This document shows, in pieces, positions 1 to 11,394 of a stretch of 64,000 bases of DNA. The notes under the pieces are model-generated. The model searched no databases, was not told where the DNA came from, and saw nothing but the letters and a program-made list of their open reading frames with translations. Location: NCBI GenBank assembly GCA_025435555.1, contig JAIWWG010000121.1:19898-83897 (forward strand), in the 5' to 3' direction. The first letter of the stretch is position 1. Each line of letters begins with the position of its first letter. Source of the stretch: Chytriomyces cf. hyalinus JEL632. Taxonomy: Eukaryota; Chytridiomycota; Chytridiomycetes; Chytridiales; Chytriomycetaceae. The position numbers and the translations under genes were made by a program.

Positions 1-597
1 TGACCAAATGCACCCTTCCCAGAACCGTGTCGCAAAATAGCACCCGGCGACTATCGAGTCCTCGACTAAATAACCCGCTTGTTCGTAACAGTTCGGTGAT
101 TTGTTCTGTTTGAAGAGGCGTTGTGACGGTGCTAATGAGATGGATGGTGGGTCTGAGAGGACTTTGGAGTAACGACGTGAGGAATTTGAGGCCCTCTGGA
201 TGGAAGGCATATGTAGGTGAAGAGGGACTCGGTGAAGGATTCCACATGATAATCTGAGTGTGCCGAGAGTGTTGAGTCATCAAGCAGGTGGCAAGCAAAA
301 CAAAAAGGGTGTTACATTGTTGATTGATATTGAGAGGGGAAATCCCTTGGGTGGATGCATGATCTGTCCGGGTCCAACGCCGGGAGTGGATGAAGAGGAC
401 GCTTGGAGAGAGGTCTTCTTCCGCTGCCGAATGCGCCGTGCACTTGCGCTGGCGCTGGCGGTTGCAGAGTCTGAGTCGCCGCCGAGGATAAGACTGACGC
501 CAATGCCCATGCCCACACACACACACAGCCCGAGAACAACAGCAATGATGCGCGTGCGTCGTTGTTTGCCACCGGAGCACATGTTTTTATTGCACAA
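1..597 (-). CDS. Pex22-like peroxisomal membrane protein, 3' end outside window
   Basis: Two exons can be read on the minus strand: 280-ish to 597, and 1 to about 250, joined by an intron with donor GTAACA and acceptor CTCAG in phase 0. Exon 2 stays open to the window edge. The protein starts with a short basic stretch, then one strong hydrophobic segment (about residues 17-40), an Ala/Ser-rich linker, and a soluble domain containing 'LFCDTVLGRVHLV' near the edge. A short N-terminus, a single N-terminal membrane anchor and a phrase of the type 'LFC.T..GR.H.VR' are typical of peroxin-22, which anchors the ubiquitin-conjugating enzyme Pex4 at the peroxisome for receptor recycling. The family assignment rests on this short motif and the topology, so it is tentative; the C-terminal half is outside the window. 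Confidence 0.4.
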
Positions 598-679
598 ATT
601 ATATTACTCATGGGTGAGGTTGGAAGATATTTCTTGCTTTTATTTATTCACTAAACGTAAATTTTATTGAACTTCCAAA
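598..679. promoter_or_regulatory. Short divergent promoter between Pex22-like gene and MTAP
   Basis: Only 82 bp separate the two start codons of head-to-head genes. The stretch is AT-rich (TTTATTTATTCACTAAACG near 640-657) and must hold both 5' ends. No unambiguous TATA box is seen. Confidence 0.4.
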
Positions 680-1792
680 ATGGCTGGAAACACAATCTTC
701 ACCGACGTCAAAGTCGCCGTTATTGGCGGATCAGGCCTCTACGCGCTCGAGGGTCTCCAAGTCCTCGGCGAGGTCAAGCCACTCACCCCATGGGGCTACC
801 CCTCCGACGAGATCGTCATCTCCCAGACCCCTCACGGCACCAAGGTTGCCTTCCTGGCCAGACACGGCCGTGGCCACTACCTCTACCCATCCGAAGTGCC
901 TGCTAGAGCCAACATTGCTGCGTTGAAGCATTTGGGTGTGGAGGTCATCCTCGCCTTTTCTGGTAATACTGCCTTTGACAGTTGATGCTTCTTTGTCCGG
1001 ATGCATTCTCTCTATATCTGTCTGCGTAGTATATTCTAGAACCATGTCTGACTCTTCCCTTGCTTATTACACTCGCAGCTGTCGGATCTCTTCGCGAAGA
1101 GATTGCGCCAAGAGACTTTGTCATACCCTCGCAAGTCATTGACCGCACAAAGGGTATCCGTCCATCCACGTTCTTTGAAAAAGGCGTCGTTGCGCATGGT
1201 AAATATCTCTTGTTTGCCAATTCAATTGCGGCTTGTATTCCCCCCAAAACTTGTTATAAAAGAAACTAACCTTAAATGCACAGCCATGTTTGCCGACCCC
1301 TTCGACACCTCCCTTGCCGCCTTGATTGCCGACGTTGCCAAATCCGCATGCCCCGGCGTCAAATTTCACGAAAACAAGACCCTTGTTTGCATGGAAGGTC
1401 CCCAATTCAGCACCCGCGCCGAATCGCACATGTACCGTTCCTGGGGCTGCGACATTATCAACATGTCCGTTCTCCCCGAATCCAAACTCGCTCGTGAAGC
1501 GGAGATCGCGTACCAAATGGTCTGCATGAGCACCGACTACGACTGCTGGCGTGAAGGCGAGGAAGCCGTGAATGTCGAAGCTGTGATTGCGAATCTGGGC
1601 CAAAACAGCGCGAATGCAAAGAATTTGTTGTTGCAGCTGATTCAGAAGGTTGAAGTTGCTCTCGAGCAAAAGAGCTTGAAGACTGTGAATGAGTTGAAGG
1701 GGTCCATGAAGTTCAGTGGAATCACGGACCCAAGCAAGAGGGATGCCGAGGCGTGCAAAAAGTTGGCATACATTCTGCCGGGATACTTTTAA
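680..1792 (+). CDS. MTAP: S-methyl-5'-thioadenosine phosphorylase (MTAP/Meu1)
   Basis: Three exons (680-962, 1079-1198, 1284-1792) give 303 residues, the usual size for the family. Both introns are phase 1 with GTAATA/GTAAAT donors and CAG acceptors. The enzyme cleaves methylthioadenosine with phosphate to adenine and methylthioribose-1-phosphate, the first step of methionine salvage in the cytosol. Visible motifs: phosphate-binding 'GGSGLY' near residue 16, 'RHGRGH' near 60, 'SLREE' after intron 1, '[11 protein letters not shown]', and 'TDYDCW' near the C-terminal third, which separates MTAP from ordinary purine nucleoside phosphorylases. '[11 protein letters not shown]', formed across intron 1, resembles yeast Meu1. 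No frame damage. The start at 680 is the first ATG and lies just before the conserved strand. Confidence 0.95.
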
Positions 1793-1842
1793 ATTTTGAA
1801 GATGGACTCTTTTGTGTGCAAGTTTAGGACTCTTTGAAACAG

Positions 1843-1848
1843 AATAAA
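1843..1848 (+). terminator. Poly(A) signal AATAAA of the MTAP gene
   Basis: A canonical AATAAA lies 51 bp after the MTAP stop codon. This is the standard eukaryotic cleavage/polyadenylation signal; its use is inferred from position. Confidence 0.6.
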
Positions 1849-1899
1849 AAACACAGTCAAATGCATCATATTCTTGGAAGGGCAAGCATGAGAAATCTG

Positions 1900-3110
1900 A
1901 CTAGTAGCTTCAAAAGAGAGTGAGGGCACACTAAGTTGTGTGGATTTCATATCTTTGTTACGTATGGGGTCTGCAGGTGCTCAAACACCTGTTTCCCACA
2001 TCTTCATGTATTCCAGAGATTTTGAGCTCTCCTTTATGTTGAGTACATGAGGAGACCGCTGGTCCACTTTGACCAGGATCTGCAACATGCTTGAAGTTGG
2101 TCAACTCCTTTTCAACAGCTGCTTCTCCATTTCTGAGCATCTGGACCTTGCAAAGATTCATCCATGGTCATAAACATGTAATAGATGCTGTTCCTGTTGT
2201 CCAGAATCCACCATTGACCTGGAGGATGTCTATTTCTCTTGCACTTAGTTATCAAGCACACTTGTTCAAAAAATGGACTTGCAATTTTTGATACCAACAC
2301 AACAACTGCACTATACAGCTGGCTCCTTCGCATTCCAATCAAGGCAACCACTTTCAAACCTTACCCTCCAATTAAGAAGAAGATTCTGACCCATCGACAC
2401 CACCGAAACAGATCTTGATCAGCCTCTCATCCAACTTTCTCAATGCAGAATCCATCCTAAATCTCACCCGAACCTGACAGCAACAAATCGCTATGGTGGT
2501 GTCTCACGTCCCAGTGATGGCTGGATAAACTATATTGCTAGTGGACAGCTTTGGCAGTGGTATTGTTTCGATCCTGCAGTGAAGCTGTTGTGTCCCCATT
2601 TGTCTGAGATTTCACATGAAATTATGACAGAGAGGGCAAGATTGCATGTTTTGATTTTGTTTTGTTTTTGTTTTTTTGTTTTTTTTTTTTATGGTGATAT
2701 AACTGATCTTGTCTTGTTGGGTACTTGCAGCTACATGCTTTCTTTTGGATCTGCTAACAGTGTGTCTGAGATCAAGTGTACCAGCCCAGTAACTACTCTT
2801 TGGTTTTTTTTACCATGCAAATTTGTCATCAATTGTCATGCAAAAACTTGACAATTCCACTGATTCCATACCATGCGCATGCAAGAACACTGCACAAGCA
2901 TCAGCTGCAGATGCACCAAAAATCAACACACGATGCTCCATTTTGCCACTAATTTGCATCACCTTTCAATCTTTAATTGCAAGTACTCTTTTTTTGCAAT
3001 TGCACACCTTAAATTTATGAATCATCACATGGAATCAATGAATGCAAAAAATTAAATAAAAAATAAAATAAAAAAAAATATCTGCAACACAAATCATCCC
3101 CTTCAGAGCA
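1900..3110. other. Gene-poor, AT/TG-rich stretch
   Basis: No convincing gene is seen. Frames are short and broken, there is a T-rich simple stretch around 2650-2690 and an A-rich one near 3050-3080. Some plus-strand fragments (around 2500-2640) look like decayed coding sequence of the element noted just downstream, but cannot be assigned. Confidence 0.4.
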
Positions 3111-3600
3111 AACCTGCTGCACCTCCTCTTCACTCAATAACCCATCTGCAACCTCCACATCCTGAAGGAAGGAGGGGGCTGGTACAAACTGATAGACTGG
3201 GGAATCACCCCTCCATATGATGTTTTTTGAAACGTGCTGGTTTCAGTGTTCTCATGGGAAGAGACTTTAATGTGGCAGCAGAGTCCACAGATAGTCATTC
3301 CAAGGTTATACCTATGATATCCTCAGGGTTCCAAGAGGCTGAAAGGGTTCTGATGCAGACTATTCTTTGTTACCTTCATGATTTTTGGCATGAAGAGCAT
3401 CCAGACTCTGCTGAGGTCACCACTTGGTTCTATTTGGATTGTCGTCACAACAAGGGGATGCATTACGATCTGATTCTTGGAATGGAGCTAATTGCAGCCT
3501 CCACTTATCATGTACATGATTTCATGGCATTGGATCATATGCCAGTTGTTACTGTGATCCGCCTGTGCAATTTTTCGCATTTGCTGTATGACGGCACCTC
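3110..3600 (+). mobile_element. Decayed LINE-type endonuclease fragment
   Basis: A plus-strand frame (longest open part 3227-3682) contains 'VLMGRDFNVAAES' and, about 90 residues later, 'ALDHMPVVTVI'. These match the two hallmark blocks of endonuclease/exonuclease/phosphatase domains of non-LTR retrotransposons (GDFN and SDH.PV), with the spacing expected for the C-terminal half of that domain. The GDFN block has an inserted Arg and no reverse transcriptase follows, so this is a dead 5'-truncated or internally deleted piece. Family placement below 'LINE-like' is not possible here. Confidence 0.45.
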
Positions 3601-3749
3601 TCAGTTTGGAGGTAGTGAATCAGATTCCACTGATTTGGGGTCTTGTGCATGTTTAAGATGTGGCATCAACAACTTGGCTTGAGGGCCCACCTTGTGTTTG
3701 GAATGCACAGCTGATTGCTCAGATGCATCCGACCCAGGATTTCAGGAAT

Positions 3750-4620
3750 GTTTAAGATGTGGCATCAACAAGTTACTCGAAGGATCTGAGGAGTGTGGCA
3801 AACCTCTCTGAGGAGTCTGACAGGAATGAGTCACTCAATGAGAGTCTTGAAATCAAGAGTTTGGGACACTTGCTACAGGAGTCTGAGATAGGAGCAGTTG
3901 AAGGCCTTTTCAAAGCAGGCATAAATGGTTCTGATGACAATTCCAGTGGCAACTTGTTTAATGGGTTCAAAACTATCACCAATACTGAGTCTTCATCCAG
4001 CAACTCTGGTGTTGACAATGAAGAGTTGAGTGGAAACACATCTGATGATAACGTGGCAAGCGCAGCATGAAATTTGCACTTGCAGGGCTCCTGTTCATGC
4101 TTTCCATGACTAGCAAACAGACAATTGCCACTGATGAAAACCTGGAGACTATATCAAACCTCAATAAAGCAACCTTCCATTTCAACCAGAGACCACCCCC
4201 TCAAAGTCCGAATGATGGAATCTGGCTTGTCCAGAAACACATGTTTATCCAACCATATGGATACACCATTGCAAGCTTCCTCTGATGAAGACTCAGATTC
4301 GAAACAGGATACATATACGTTAAATTTTTGGGAAAATTGATGTTCAACCATAAATGGGGCAGTGAAGACATGAGCATAAGATGAATGTCCCAGTTTGTCT
4401 TCCTGGCCAAATATGATGGCATTGGAAAGACACTGCAGCTGGTCACTTGATGCTTTATTACAAAAGTTTCGAACAGAGTTGAAGTTGATTGACCATGCCT
4501 CAATGGTGTGATCAACAGGCACTGACACAGCAGGATCCATTGAATCTGAAAGTGCGAGCGTAAAACTAACGCGGGGAAGGTATTTGTCCAGTTTGACAAA
4601 TTTGAAGCAATCCTTGAGAT
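3750..4620. other. Open frames of uncertain status, probably element remains
   Basis: Plus-strand frame 3759-4070 encodes a Ser/Glu/Asn-rich 103-residue stretch; minus-strand frame 4154-4540 encodes 128 residues. Neither has a recognisable domain, neither is preceded by a clear promoter, and they follow the LINE-like remnant. They are listed so the stretch is not left blank; I do not call either a gene. Confidence 0.2.
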
Positions 4621-5058
4621 GTCAACCAGAAATGCTGTCAGACAGATCGTTGCTCTTCAACAAGATGAATACGGAGGAGTGTGGATATGAATGATGGGAA
4701 CCAACTGTGATATGTCGCAATAGGGCAATTGCTGCTTATGATTGATAGCTGCTAGGGCCCATCCATTGTTCCTTTTTCTACTACAACAGACATTCTCGCA
4801 CTGTACTCTTTAAACAGACAAGATTAACTATCAGCTCTCTGAGATGCTTATGTTTTGCCCAGTTGGATAATAATCAAAACCAGCCAAGCTTGACTGTCGT
4901 AATAATCAAAATACAGACAAGTGGTAGAACTGATGAAAGAAAACTGGTATCTATTCAGTATTGTACAATGAATAGTTCAAATGACTGGCGCGAGGAAACC
5001 TGAGACGTCGGGAATCAATGTTTCTAGTCGTTTGGATGAAGCATTAAGACCCTGATTG
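4620..5058. other. Intergenic, nothing recognised
   Basis: AT-rich DNA with no open frame of note. It runs up to the sharp left boundary of the duplicated segment at 5059. Confidence 0.4.
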
Positions 5059-5770
5059 TTGTGGGCGAGTTGTGTGTGCGTGAGAGCTGGCGTGAGGAGT
5101 CGTCGGAGCATTTTTTGTATTTTAAAATATTCACGCTCAGTATTTATTTACAGGTAAACACGAATCACCGCGGGTTGGGTCCACTTCCACACTGGAAAGA
5201 CTTCAGAAAGGAGACGGAAAACTCTGTTAAAATAATAAAACTCACACAGCTAAACATAACCCAATGTGCGCCCACAGTTTCCCATAACACTCCTCCCAAC
5301 GACAATCGATGCAAGACATCCCCCGAGTCCATGAATCAGTCCATACTGAGTGTCGGGGACACTGTCGGCGATGATCTCCTCGCAGTTTTTGTAGTTTCGG
5401 TGGTGCTTGAATTGGAGAGACTGGGGTTTGGAATAAATTACCTGATTTTGGGTTGGTGCATAAATTCTCATTCCCTTCCTTTTCTATTTTGTTTCCTCCC
5501 TCCCACCCAGCATGTTCAGTCCGTATGGGATCCATCGGTTGATAGCAGCGCTTACCCGCGCTCAAGAGGACGGCATCAACACTTCTCAGCCACAATCAAA
5601 ACTCCTTCTGTTTCTCTACGCAAAGGATATCCTGGCTGAAAAAGAAGCAGAAGGCCCTGGATCACAAAAGCGTGAGTTACGCCCTTCGGTATGGAACTTC
5701 TGATGTATCAGTGGCACGTCGCAACCGCCTGAAAGAAATTGTGGAAGTTGGTGAGAAACCGCTCAACTGC
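5059..5770. repeat. Degenerate copy of the 27861-28570 segment
   Basis: From 5059 the sequence matches 27861 onward at a constant offset of 22802 for about 470 bp, then with small indels to about 5765. The match begins inside what is codon 18 of the HMG-box gene at 27913, so this copy carries that gene's first codons, its upstream region and the divergent plus-strand frame. Relative to the other copy it has lost 8 bp at about 5533, which destroys the plus-strand frame, and shows further changes around 5670-5700. The copy at 27.9 kb sits in a complete gene context and is therefore the source. This copy is a non-functional segmental duplicate. Confidence 0.85.
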
Positions 5771-5847
5771 ACATTGGTCAGCTCAATTGGTTCCTTTGTC
5801 AAATAATGGCATCATCACATTTTAAGCACTCTCAAATCAACCAACAG

Positions 5848-7450
5848 ATGCATCTGGCACTCGCCCTTGCAACCATTGCCATCGCAGCGCAGGCACAAAC
5901 GGCGCCGCCCGTCCAAATCCTCGACGCTGCCGGGAACCCACTCCCACAGTGCGCATTCAAACCTTCCTCTGGCCTTGCCCGTCTGGAGCCGCCACTCACG
6001 AACCAAATGATGGTCGGCATCTCGCTGGACTGGAGCTACGAAACCCCGCTCAAGAGCAAGGAGAAGACCAAGAACCACACGCCGGCTGTCTAGTTGAGTT
6101 GTGGTGTTGCGCACTCTCAAACTTGAAATTGGTTTCACTGACAGGTCGCATAAAAATTTATTCTCGTCAAACAGCAATGCATGGCTGGACTTGGTGCCTG
6201 GGACTTTCAACGGGACCGGATTCGACGCAAGCATGCTCAACTGGTTCGGGAGCGAGGCCGGATACGTCGGCGCCATGCTGGAGCTCACGCTGAACCCGCC
6301 CAAAGACATGCGTATTGCGGACTTGAAGGACCTGACTCCTGCAATGTACGACGGCATCTCGAAAGCGTGTCAGACGATTAACCAGCGTTACGGAGTTCCC
6401 ATCTTCTTGCGATGGTGATTTGGGTTGAATTTAGTTGAACTTGTTCTCGACGCTGACCGGGCTATCTTCACTCTCAGGGCTCATGAAATGAACGGTGACT
6501 GGTACGGATGGGGAAACGAACCACGCGCATTTATCGAATCCTGGCAACAGTTGACAAACTCAGTCCGTAAATACACCAACATGACGGCAATGGTTTGGGC
6601 GCCCAACATTGGAATCACTTACCCATTCGTTGGAGGAAGCGATGGTGGTGCGCGATCTACGCCGCGATCAAACGGCACAGACTTTGATCTCCTTGATACA
6701 AACGGCGACGGAAAAATCGACAACTTCGACGATCCATACAGCCCCTTCTGGCCTGGCGATGAATATGTTGACTGGGTCGGTCTCTCCCTATACTACTACC
6801 CGCGCCAAAACTGCCACAACAACTGCCCATTACCTGAACGCTACTTTGAACAACTTCTCACGGGAGGATTCAACAACCCTGACACTCCAGGTGGCGGAAA
6901 CACAGCCGACTGGCAGCGCACGCGCAACTTTTATCAGCAATTTGCCGCCTCAAAAAACAAGCCAATGATGCTTCCAGAGACGGGTGCTCCGTGGATCGCT
7001 GAGTGGGCCACGCGTGCCGGTGCAACCACGGAGGTTGCGATCAAGTCGGCATGGTACAACCAACTTCTTAGCACAGCCACGCTCACGACGTACCCACGAT
7101 TGAAGCTGGTTGTCAACTTTGAGGAGCGAAAGCCTCTTGCGTTGGATGGAGAGCCGGCGATTCAGGACTGGCGTGTCACCAACAACTCTGTGACCCTTGA
7201 TTGGTGGAATGGAAAACTGACTGAGTTTCAAGGAAACTTGAAGTTTGCAAATGAGTTGGTGTACAACTGCGACGGTAGTGTTGTGATTGGGACTAAAGGG
7301 ACTGCTTCAGGTGCTACAACGACAGCTGGTGGGTCCGCAGTTGTCACTGGAGCTCCTTCTGCTGCGTCAACATCATCAAAGAGTGGCGCTGTTGGGTTGT
7401 CGGGTGTGGTTTTGTCGGTTTTGGCTCTTTTGGCCTCTTTTGTGCTCTAG
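5848..7450 (+). CDS. Secreted, GPI-anchored GH26-type glycoside hydrolase (beta-mannanase family)
   Basis: Exons 5848-6092, 6175-6414 and 6478-7450 give 485 residues. Intron 1 uses a GTTGAG donor; the splice restores 'HTPAVYNAWLD'. The ATG at 5848 is preferred over 5806 because it opens a signal peptide (MHLALALATIAIAAQAQ). The catalytic core follows GH26: 'GISLDWS' early, 'HEMNG' with the probable acid/base Glu165 restored across intron 2, 'WAPNIG', 'WVGLSLYYYP', and 'PETGAPW' with the probable nucleophile Glu329. An EF-hand-like loop 'DTNGDGKIDN' (residues 235-244) lies between the two halves, suggesting a structural calcium. The tail is Ser/Thr/Ala-rich and ends in a hydrophobic GPI-attachment signal. 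It should act on mannan-type or related beta-glycans at the cell surface or wall; substrate is not provable from sequence. A damaged inverted copy lies at 11.4-12.0 kb. Confidence 0.85.
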
Positions 7451-8034
7451 TCAAGCGTGATTATTAGTACCCCGCCTTGCCTGTCTTTTAACGGTTGTTT
7501 AAATTTTTTATGTTGGCATGGTGTGGAGTTCAATAGAGACCTTATGATTTAGTTGCACGTTCCGTCCATCGTCATTCGAAAACCGCGTATTTTTGAGAAG
7601 CAAATCCCCGAAAGTGCATGCTCCTCCAATTCTATTGGGATAATGCGTTTCTGCATTTGATGGATCCAAAATGCGCGTGAGCCAGGGTTGCCTGAGTCGC
7701 AGCATTTCATGAGGCAATCGGCTTTCCATTTTACCAGGCTGAAACACAGGTCCAGCTATGTGATTGATGGGACTGTCTGTACAGAACCTGGTTTCAAGAC
7801 TGTCTCTGAAAAAGCCGGAAAATGTTTCCACCAAGCTGGACGTCGCATCTTTGAAACACGCTTGGTATATTTTTTCTCTCGAATGTGCAGAACCAGTGAT
7901 TTCAAGTTCCTCATTCAGAAGAAAGATAGCAAGTTGCAAATAGTCCAAAAAAAAAGTATTATTTTCATTCACAACTGGATATCCCACCCTCTTTGTCAGC
8001 GCAAAATAAAGGAAACAAGAATTCTCAAGAACGA
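7451..8034. other. Intergenic; 7517-7690 is one arm of an inverted repeat
   Basis: 7517-7690 matches the reverse complement of about 11395-11582. A minus-strand frame is open over 7508-8080 and a plus-strand one over 7688-8254, but neither has a recognisable domain and both overlap the decayed receptor gene or repeat, so neither is called. Confidence 0.5.
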
Positions 8035-11000
8035 TCAATTCTCTGCACGTTTGGATGACCTGTTTCTCGACATCAACCATGCCATGTTGGTTTCAAGAGA
8101 CTGCATTTGTTGTGCACCATTATCAGACTCTTCGCGGTTCTTGAGCGTAACGGCGCGGTTGATTGGGAAGAAGGCAAGGTCGTTTTTTGCGAGGGATTCG
8201 CTGATGAAGGTTTCGTGGGATGTCTATTCTGTCTTGTCTTTGAAGTCCAGGTGAACGATGATAATTTTGAGTTAAGTGACGTTTTGAATATTTTTGGTCC
8301 AGATTACCAAATATTGTGCTCCTTTTTAATGTGACGCTCGAATCCTGCGGAGTGCCGCTGAAACTCGGACGCGTTGATGGAGCAAATGTAGCACTGGTTT
8401 CTCAAGTCGTCGTTAATGTCCTTGTCTCGAAGCTGTCCATGTCGAAAATGATTCTGTCCGAGTGTCAGTGAGTTTCCCAGCGCGCAATTAATTTAGATCT
8501 TACCCAAACACCACATTAAGGAAGAAGACAATCACAATAAAGAAAAAAGTCAAGTGCAGAACAACGCGTGCGCCATAGTATCCCTTCTTGGGGTCGACGG
8601 GGACCTCAAGAAGCTCGCCAATTCCTCCTGAACGTAACCTTGCAAAATACAACTTTAAAAAGAAGCTTTCTCTCTGTAAGGGCCCAACAGTACTTACCCG
8701 TAACATAGTACTGTCAAAAATCCGCTTTTAACCACTTGTCAGGATGCCTGGCTCTGTCCACGGATTCCACATTCTTGATTTGTTCTGTAAAGAGTGCTTC
8801 CAAGATCATAAGCATCTTGCTATCGTAGTTAACGTCATCGCGCGTTTTGGATGTTCTGATTCTTCCCTTGCGTTGGCCGCGTTTTGGTGATTGTGTTTGG
8901 ACTGACGTTCCCTTTGCTGATTCTTCCAAGTATTGAATAATGAATTTTGTTGGGGAGCACGTGGAGATGAATTCGGGAGAGGAAGGTTTCTTGTTCGAAC
9001 TTGGTCGCTGTTACCCGTTTCAGTGTAAGTCAAACTGTTGGGGTCTGATCAGATAAACTAAAGCAGTTACCGAGCATATGAAACTCATTTGCGCTCATGG
9101 ATTCGATCGCTAGATCTTGCTCGATACGGTTCAACAAATCCATGGCCCCTTCATTCACAGCAAACACATTCTTATTTTCCAGATACTCTCCACAATGCTC
9201 AAACGATCCCAGTGGAGATTGAGATTGCAAACGGTCGCCTATGCTCCAATCATCGTACTCGCTGCTGTTGTATTTGTGGCCTTCGAAACCTGCGTCCTGC
9301 GTCGGCGATTGCGCGCAGTGCTCCAACAAGAAATCGCATTTCTTTTTTTGAGAGCGCGAGTAATACGCCAAATCTGTCAAATCATCGACCAACTGTTCAA
9401 TCGCTGCGCGTGACTCGGAGTTTTGAAGTGAAGTTGATTGCTGAAAGTGCGAAAAGAAGCTCGTTATGAATGTAACAATCCCGCCAAACAAGAAAGCTTC
9501 CGCGTCCTTATCAATGGGCCGCTTTGCACGGAGCTCGTTCTTGCATTCGCTCACGTGGTTCGTGATGAGTTTCAAGAAGCGCCAAGATCGCGCGTCTTTG
9601 TGGATTCGTTCGGGGTGTTTTTCATTCCCTTCGCCCGCTCAGAAACCAGCAGGCATGCGAGAGAGTTTTTTAAAGGGATTGTGGCGAGAGTGGAGTTGAG
9701 CATTGTGAGCATCTCGTTCACGGAGAGAATTGTTTGACACATCTGAGATTTGATGTGCGTTAGTGATTGGGTAAGGTTTAGGTGGCATTAAACTCACTAA
9801 CTGCATCATGTAGTTTCCGTCTTCGCAGCATTCTGCTAGCAGCGAAATCACTTGCTCAATATATTCAATCGGCACAAGTGCTGCCGTTTCTTCCCTTTTC
9901 TCTGTTGATCTCCTCGAAATCAGCGCAGCAGCCAGGTCGAGATTACTTCCATATGACTGATTCTCCGAATTCAGTCCAGAATGCGACCGAAGCACAGCCG
10001 TCACGCGCGATTCGAGGCTCATGATCCCATTGTCCAGTCCATCCCCGTTTGTCTGAAGCGACTTTAAATGCTCAGTCAAGTCCAGCTTAAACATATGCAG
10101 AAACTGGTTCAAATCCAAATACGTTTTCCTGTTTTCCAAAAGATTCTTTAAAACCATTGCTTGGTTTCGTTTCAAGATTTTCCCGTCAGCTCTGACGAGG
10201 CATTTTAGCAAATGGATGTATTCCCATCGTTCTCCTCGCGCGAGTTCGAGGATTTGGAGGATGTGTTGGTCTGTTAGTTGTACGCAAACGTCTGGCCTTT
10301 GCTGGAAAAAGTATCCCAGGTACTCTACGTATACGAAAGAAGTTTCCTCGGTTGCTCCGCTTAACCGTGAGTTCGTGCAGTCCAGCAGCAGTTCGATATT
10401 CTCAATGATCAAGCCTTGATGTGTCGGGTGCCATTGGCAAAGCGGAACAAGAATTCGAACACTGATTTCAAAATCCCCGACTGAACAACTTTCATCGGAG
10501 GTTGGTAACCGCACAAGCAAATGAAAGGATTTTTACCTCGTATTAAGTCCTCATAAAGCGCTCGCACTGTATCCGGCAAGTGTGGCTTTGGGAGTTGCAT
10601 TCCTTGTGGTAGTCAGCCTAAACCTGGGAGTGTGTTGCATGGCGCTGTGTCATTGGAAGTTGAAGTTTCCGGTGGTGAACTTGCTCTGGTTTAGCCTTTT
10701 GAATTTATGTTTGAGACAGGTTGGATTGTTGACTTTTCGAGTTGGTGGCGCAAGCGCGTCTTTCGCAGAGGGAGGTGGAGAAACTGATACTGGCATTGCA
10801 GGTACTTCTGGGTGCTGTTGGGCCGAGAGGCGGAAGCCCGATGGCGCTGCGCGTGAAGCTTGGAATGAATGAATGGTCTGAGCCAGTGCAAAGAGTTGAA
10901 TGAAACTCAGGGATGGGTTCGTTAATGAGAGCGGTACTCGTGCTGTGAGAAGATGACGGTGATTGTGCGGAATCGGGAACACTCGTTCCTTGCGTTGATT

Positions 11001-11130
11001 CAGAGTCTCGTGGAAGAGACTGGCCGCGTTTCGAGCTAGCAACGCTTTTTGAAGATGTTGATGAAGTTGATCGTTCGCGGTCTTTGTTGTCTGCCGAGGC
11101 GCGGAGGGTTGTGAGGAGACGGCCGCTCAT
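8035..11130 (-). pseudogene. Remnant of an IP3/ryanodine-receptor-type calcium channel
   Basis: The C-terminal part is unmistakable: 'GGIGELL', then the pore-lining S6 'LHLTFFFIVIVFFLNVVFG' (exon 8500-8706), then across an intron 'IIFD', 'DKDINDDLRNQCYICS', 'ERHIKKEHNIW' (8290-8480) and 'HLDFKDKTE' followed by 'FFPINRAV'. Upstream, 9639-10520 is an open 293-residue frame of helical-repeat character ('LLKCLVRADGKILKRNQ') resembling the RIH-associated region. Damage: about 4 nt lost at ~8440 where 'DTFGQLR' is expected; an in-frame TAG at 8224-8226 in place of the conserved Tyr; the acceptor before 'NY' lost at ~8265; a frame break near 10430. The five other membrane helices and the selectivity filter are missing between ~8710 and 9030. 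An intact receptor is about 2,700 residues; N-terminal ligand-binding parts are absent too. Ser-rich coding at 10700-11130 is probably the 5' remnant. Confidence 0.65.
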
Positions 11131-11139
11131 TAATCAAAG

Positions 11140-11356
11140 ATGGTTTCTGTGGTGGGAGATACGCTCTCGTCTCGGTCTCGGTCGCGTTGCTGAGGTTCGT
11201 CATCGGACGCTTCAAATTCCGATGGACATTGCAATTAGAATGGCGCTGCGCGGCTTGTCGAGGGAACCAGAATCCAAGTCGGATGCCGGAATGGAGTTGT
11301 ATGATCTCTTGAACCGTTACCCAACGGATCGTGATGCAGCGGTCGCTTTTGAGTGA
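11140..11356 (+). pseudogene. Fragment repeating the C-terminal part of the 12.2-13.05 kb F-box-like gene
   Basis: Residues 'ALRGLSREPESKSDAG' and 'LYDLLNRYPTDRDA' match 'ALRGLSRDPGSKSDAG' and 'LYDHLNRYPTDHEA' encoded at 12920-13030. The shared DNA is about 11225-11345 versus 12905-13025, same strand. No F-box or start precedes it here, so it is a partial duplicate. Confidence 0.6.
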
Positions 11357-11394
11357 GTTGTTTAACAATAAATCATGGAGCCGTTCGTATTGCT

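Noticed and set aside
667-926. Alternative open frames over MTAP exon 1 and antisense frame 731-1045
   Set aside because: They overlap an exon with strong family motifs and have no recognisable domain; they are shadows in GC-rich coding sequence.
6609-6968. 119-codon frame inside GH26 exon 3, also open in the inverted copy at 11640-11966
   Set aside because: Its apparent conservation is explained by the DNA duplication of the GH26 gene; it is the wrong frame for the enzyme.
7508-8080. 190-codon minus-strand frame
   Set aside because: It crosses an inverted-repeat arm and overlaps the 3' end of the decayed receptor in another phase; no domain or start context supports it.
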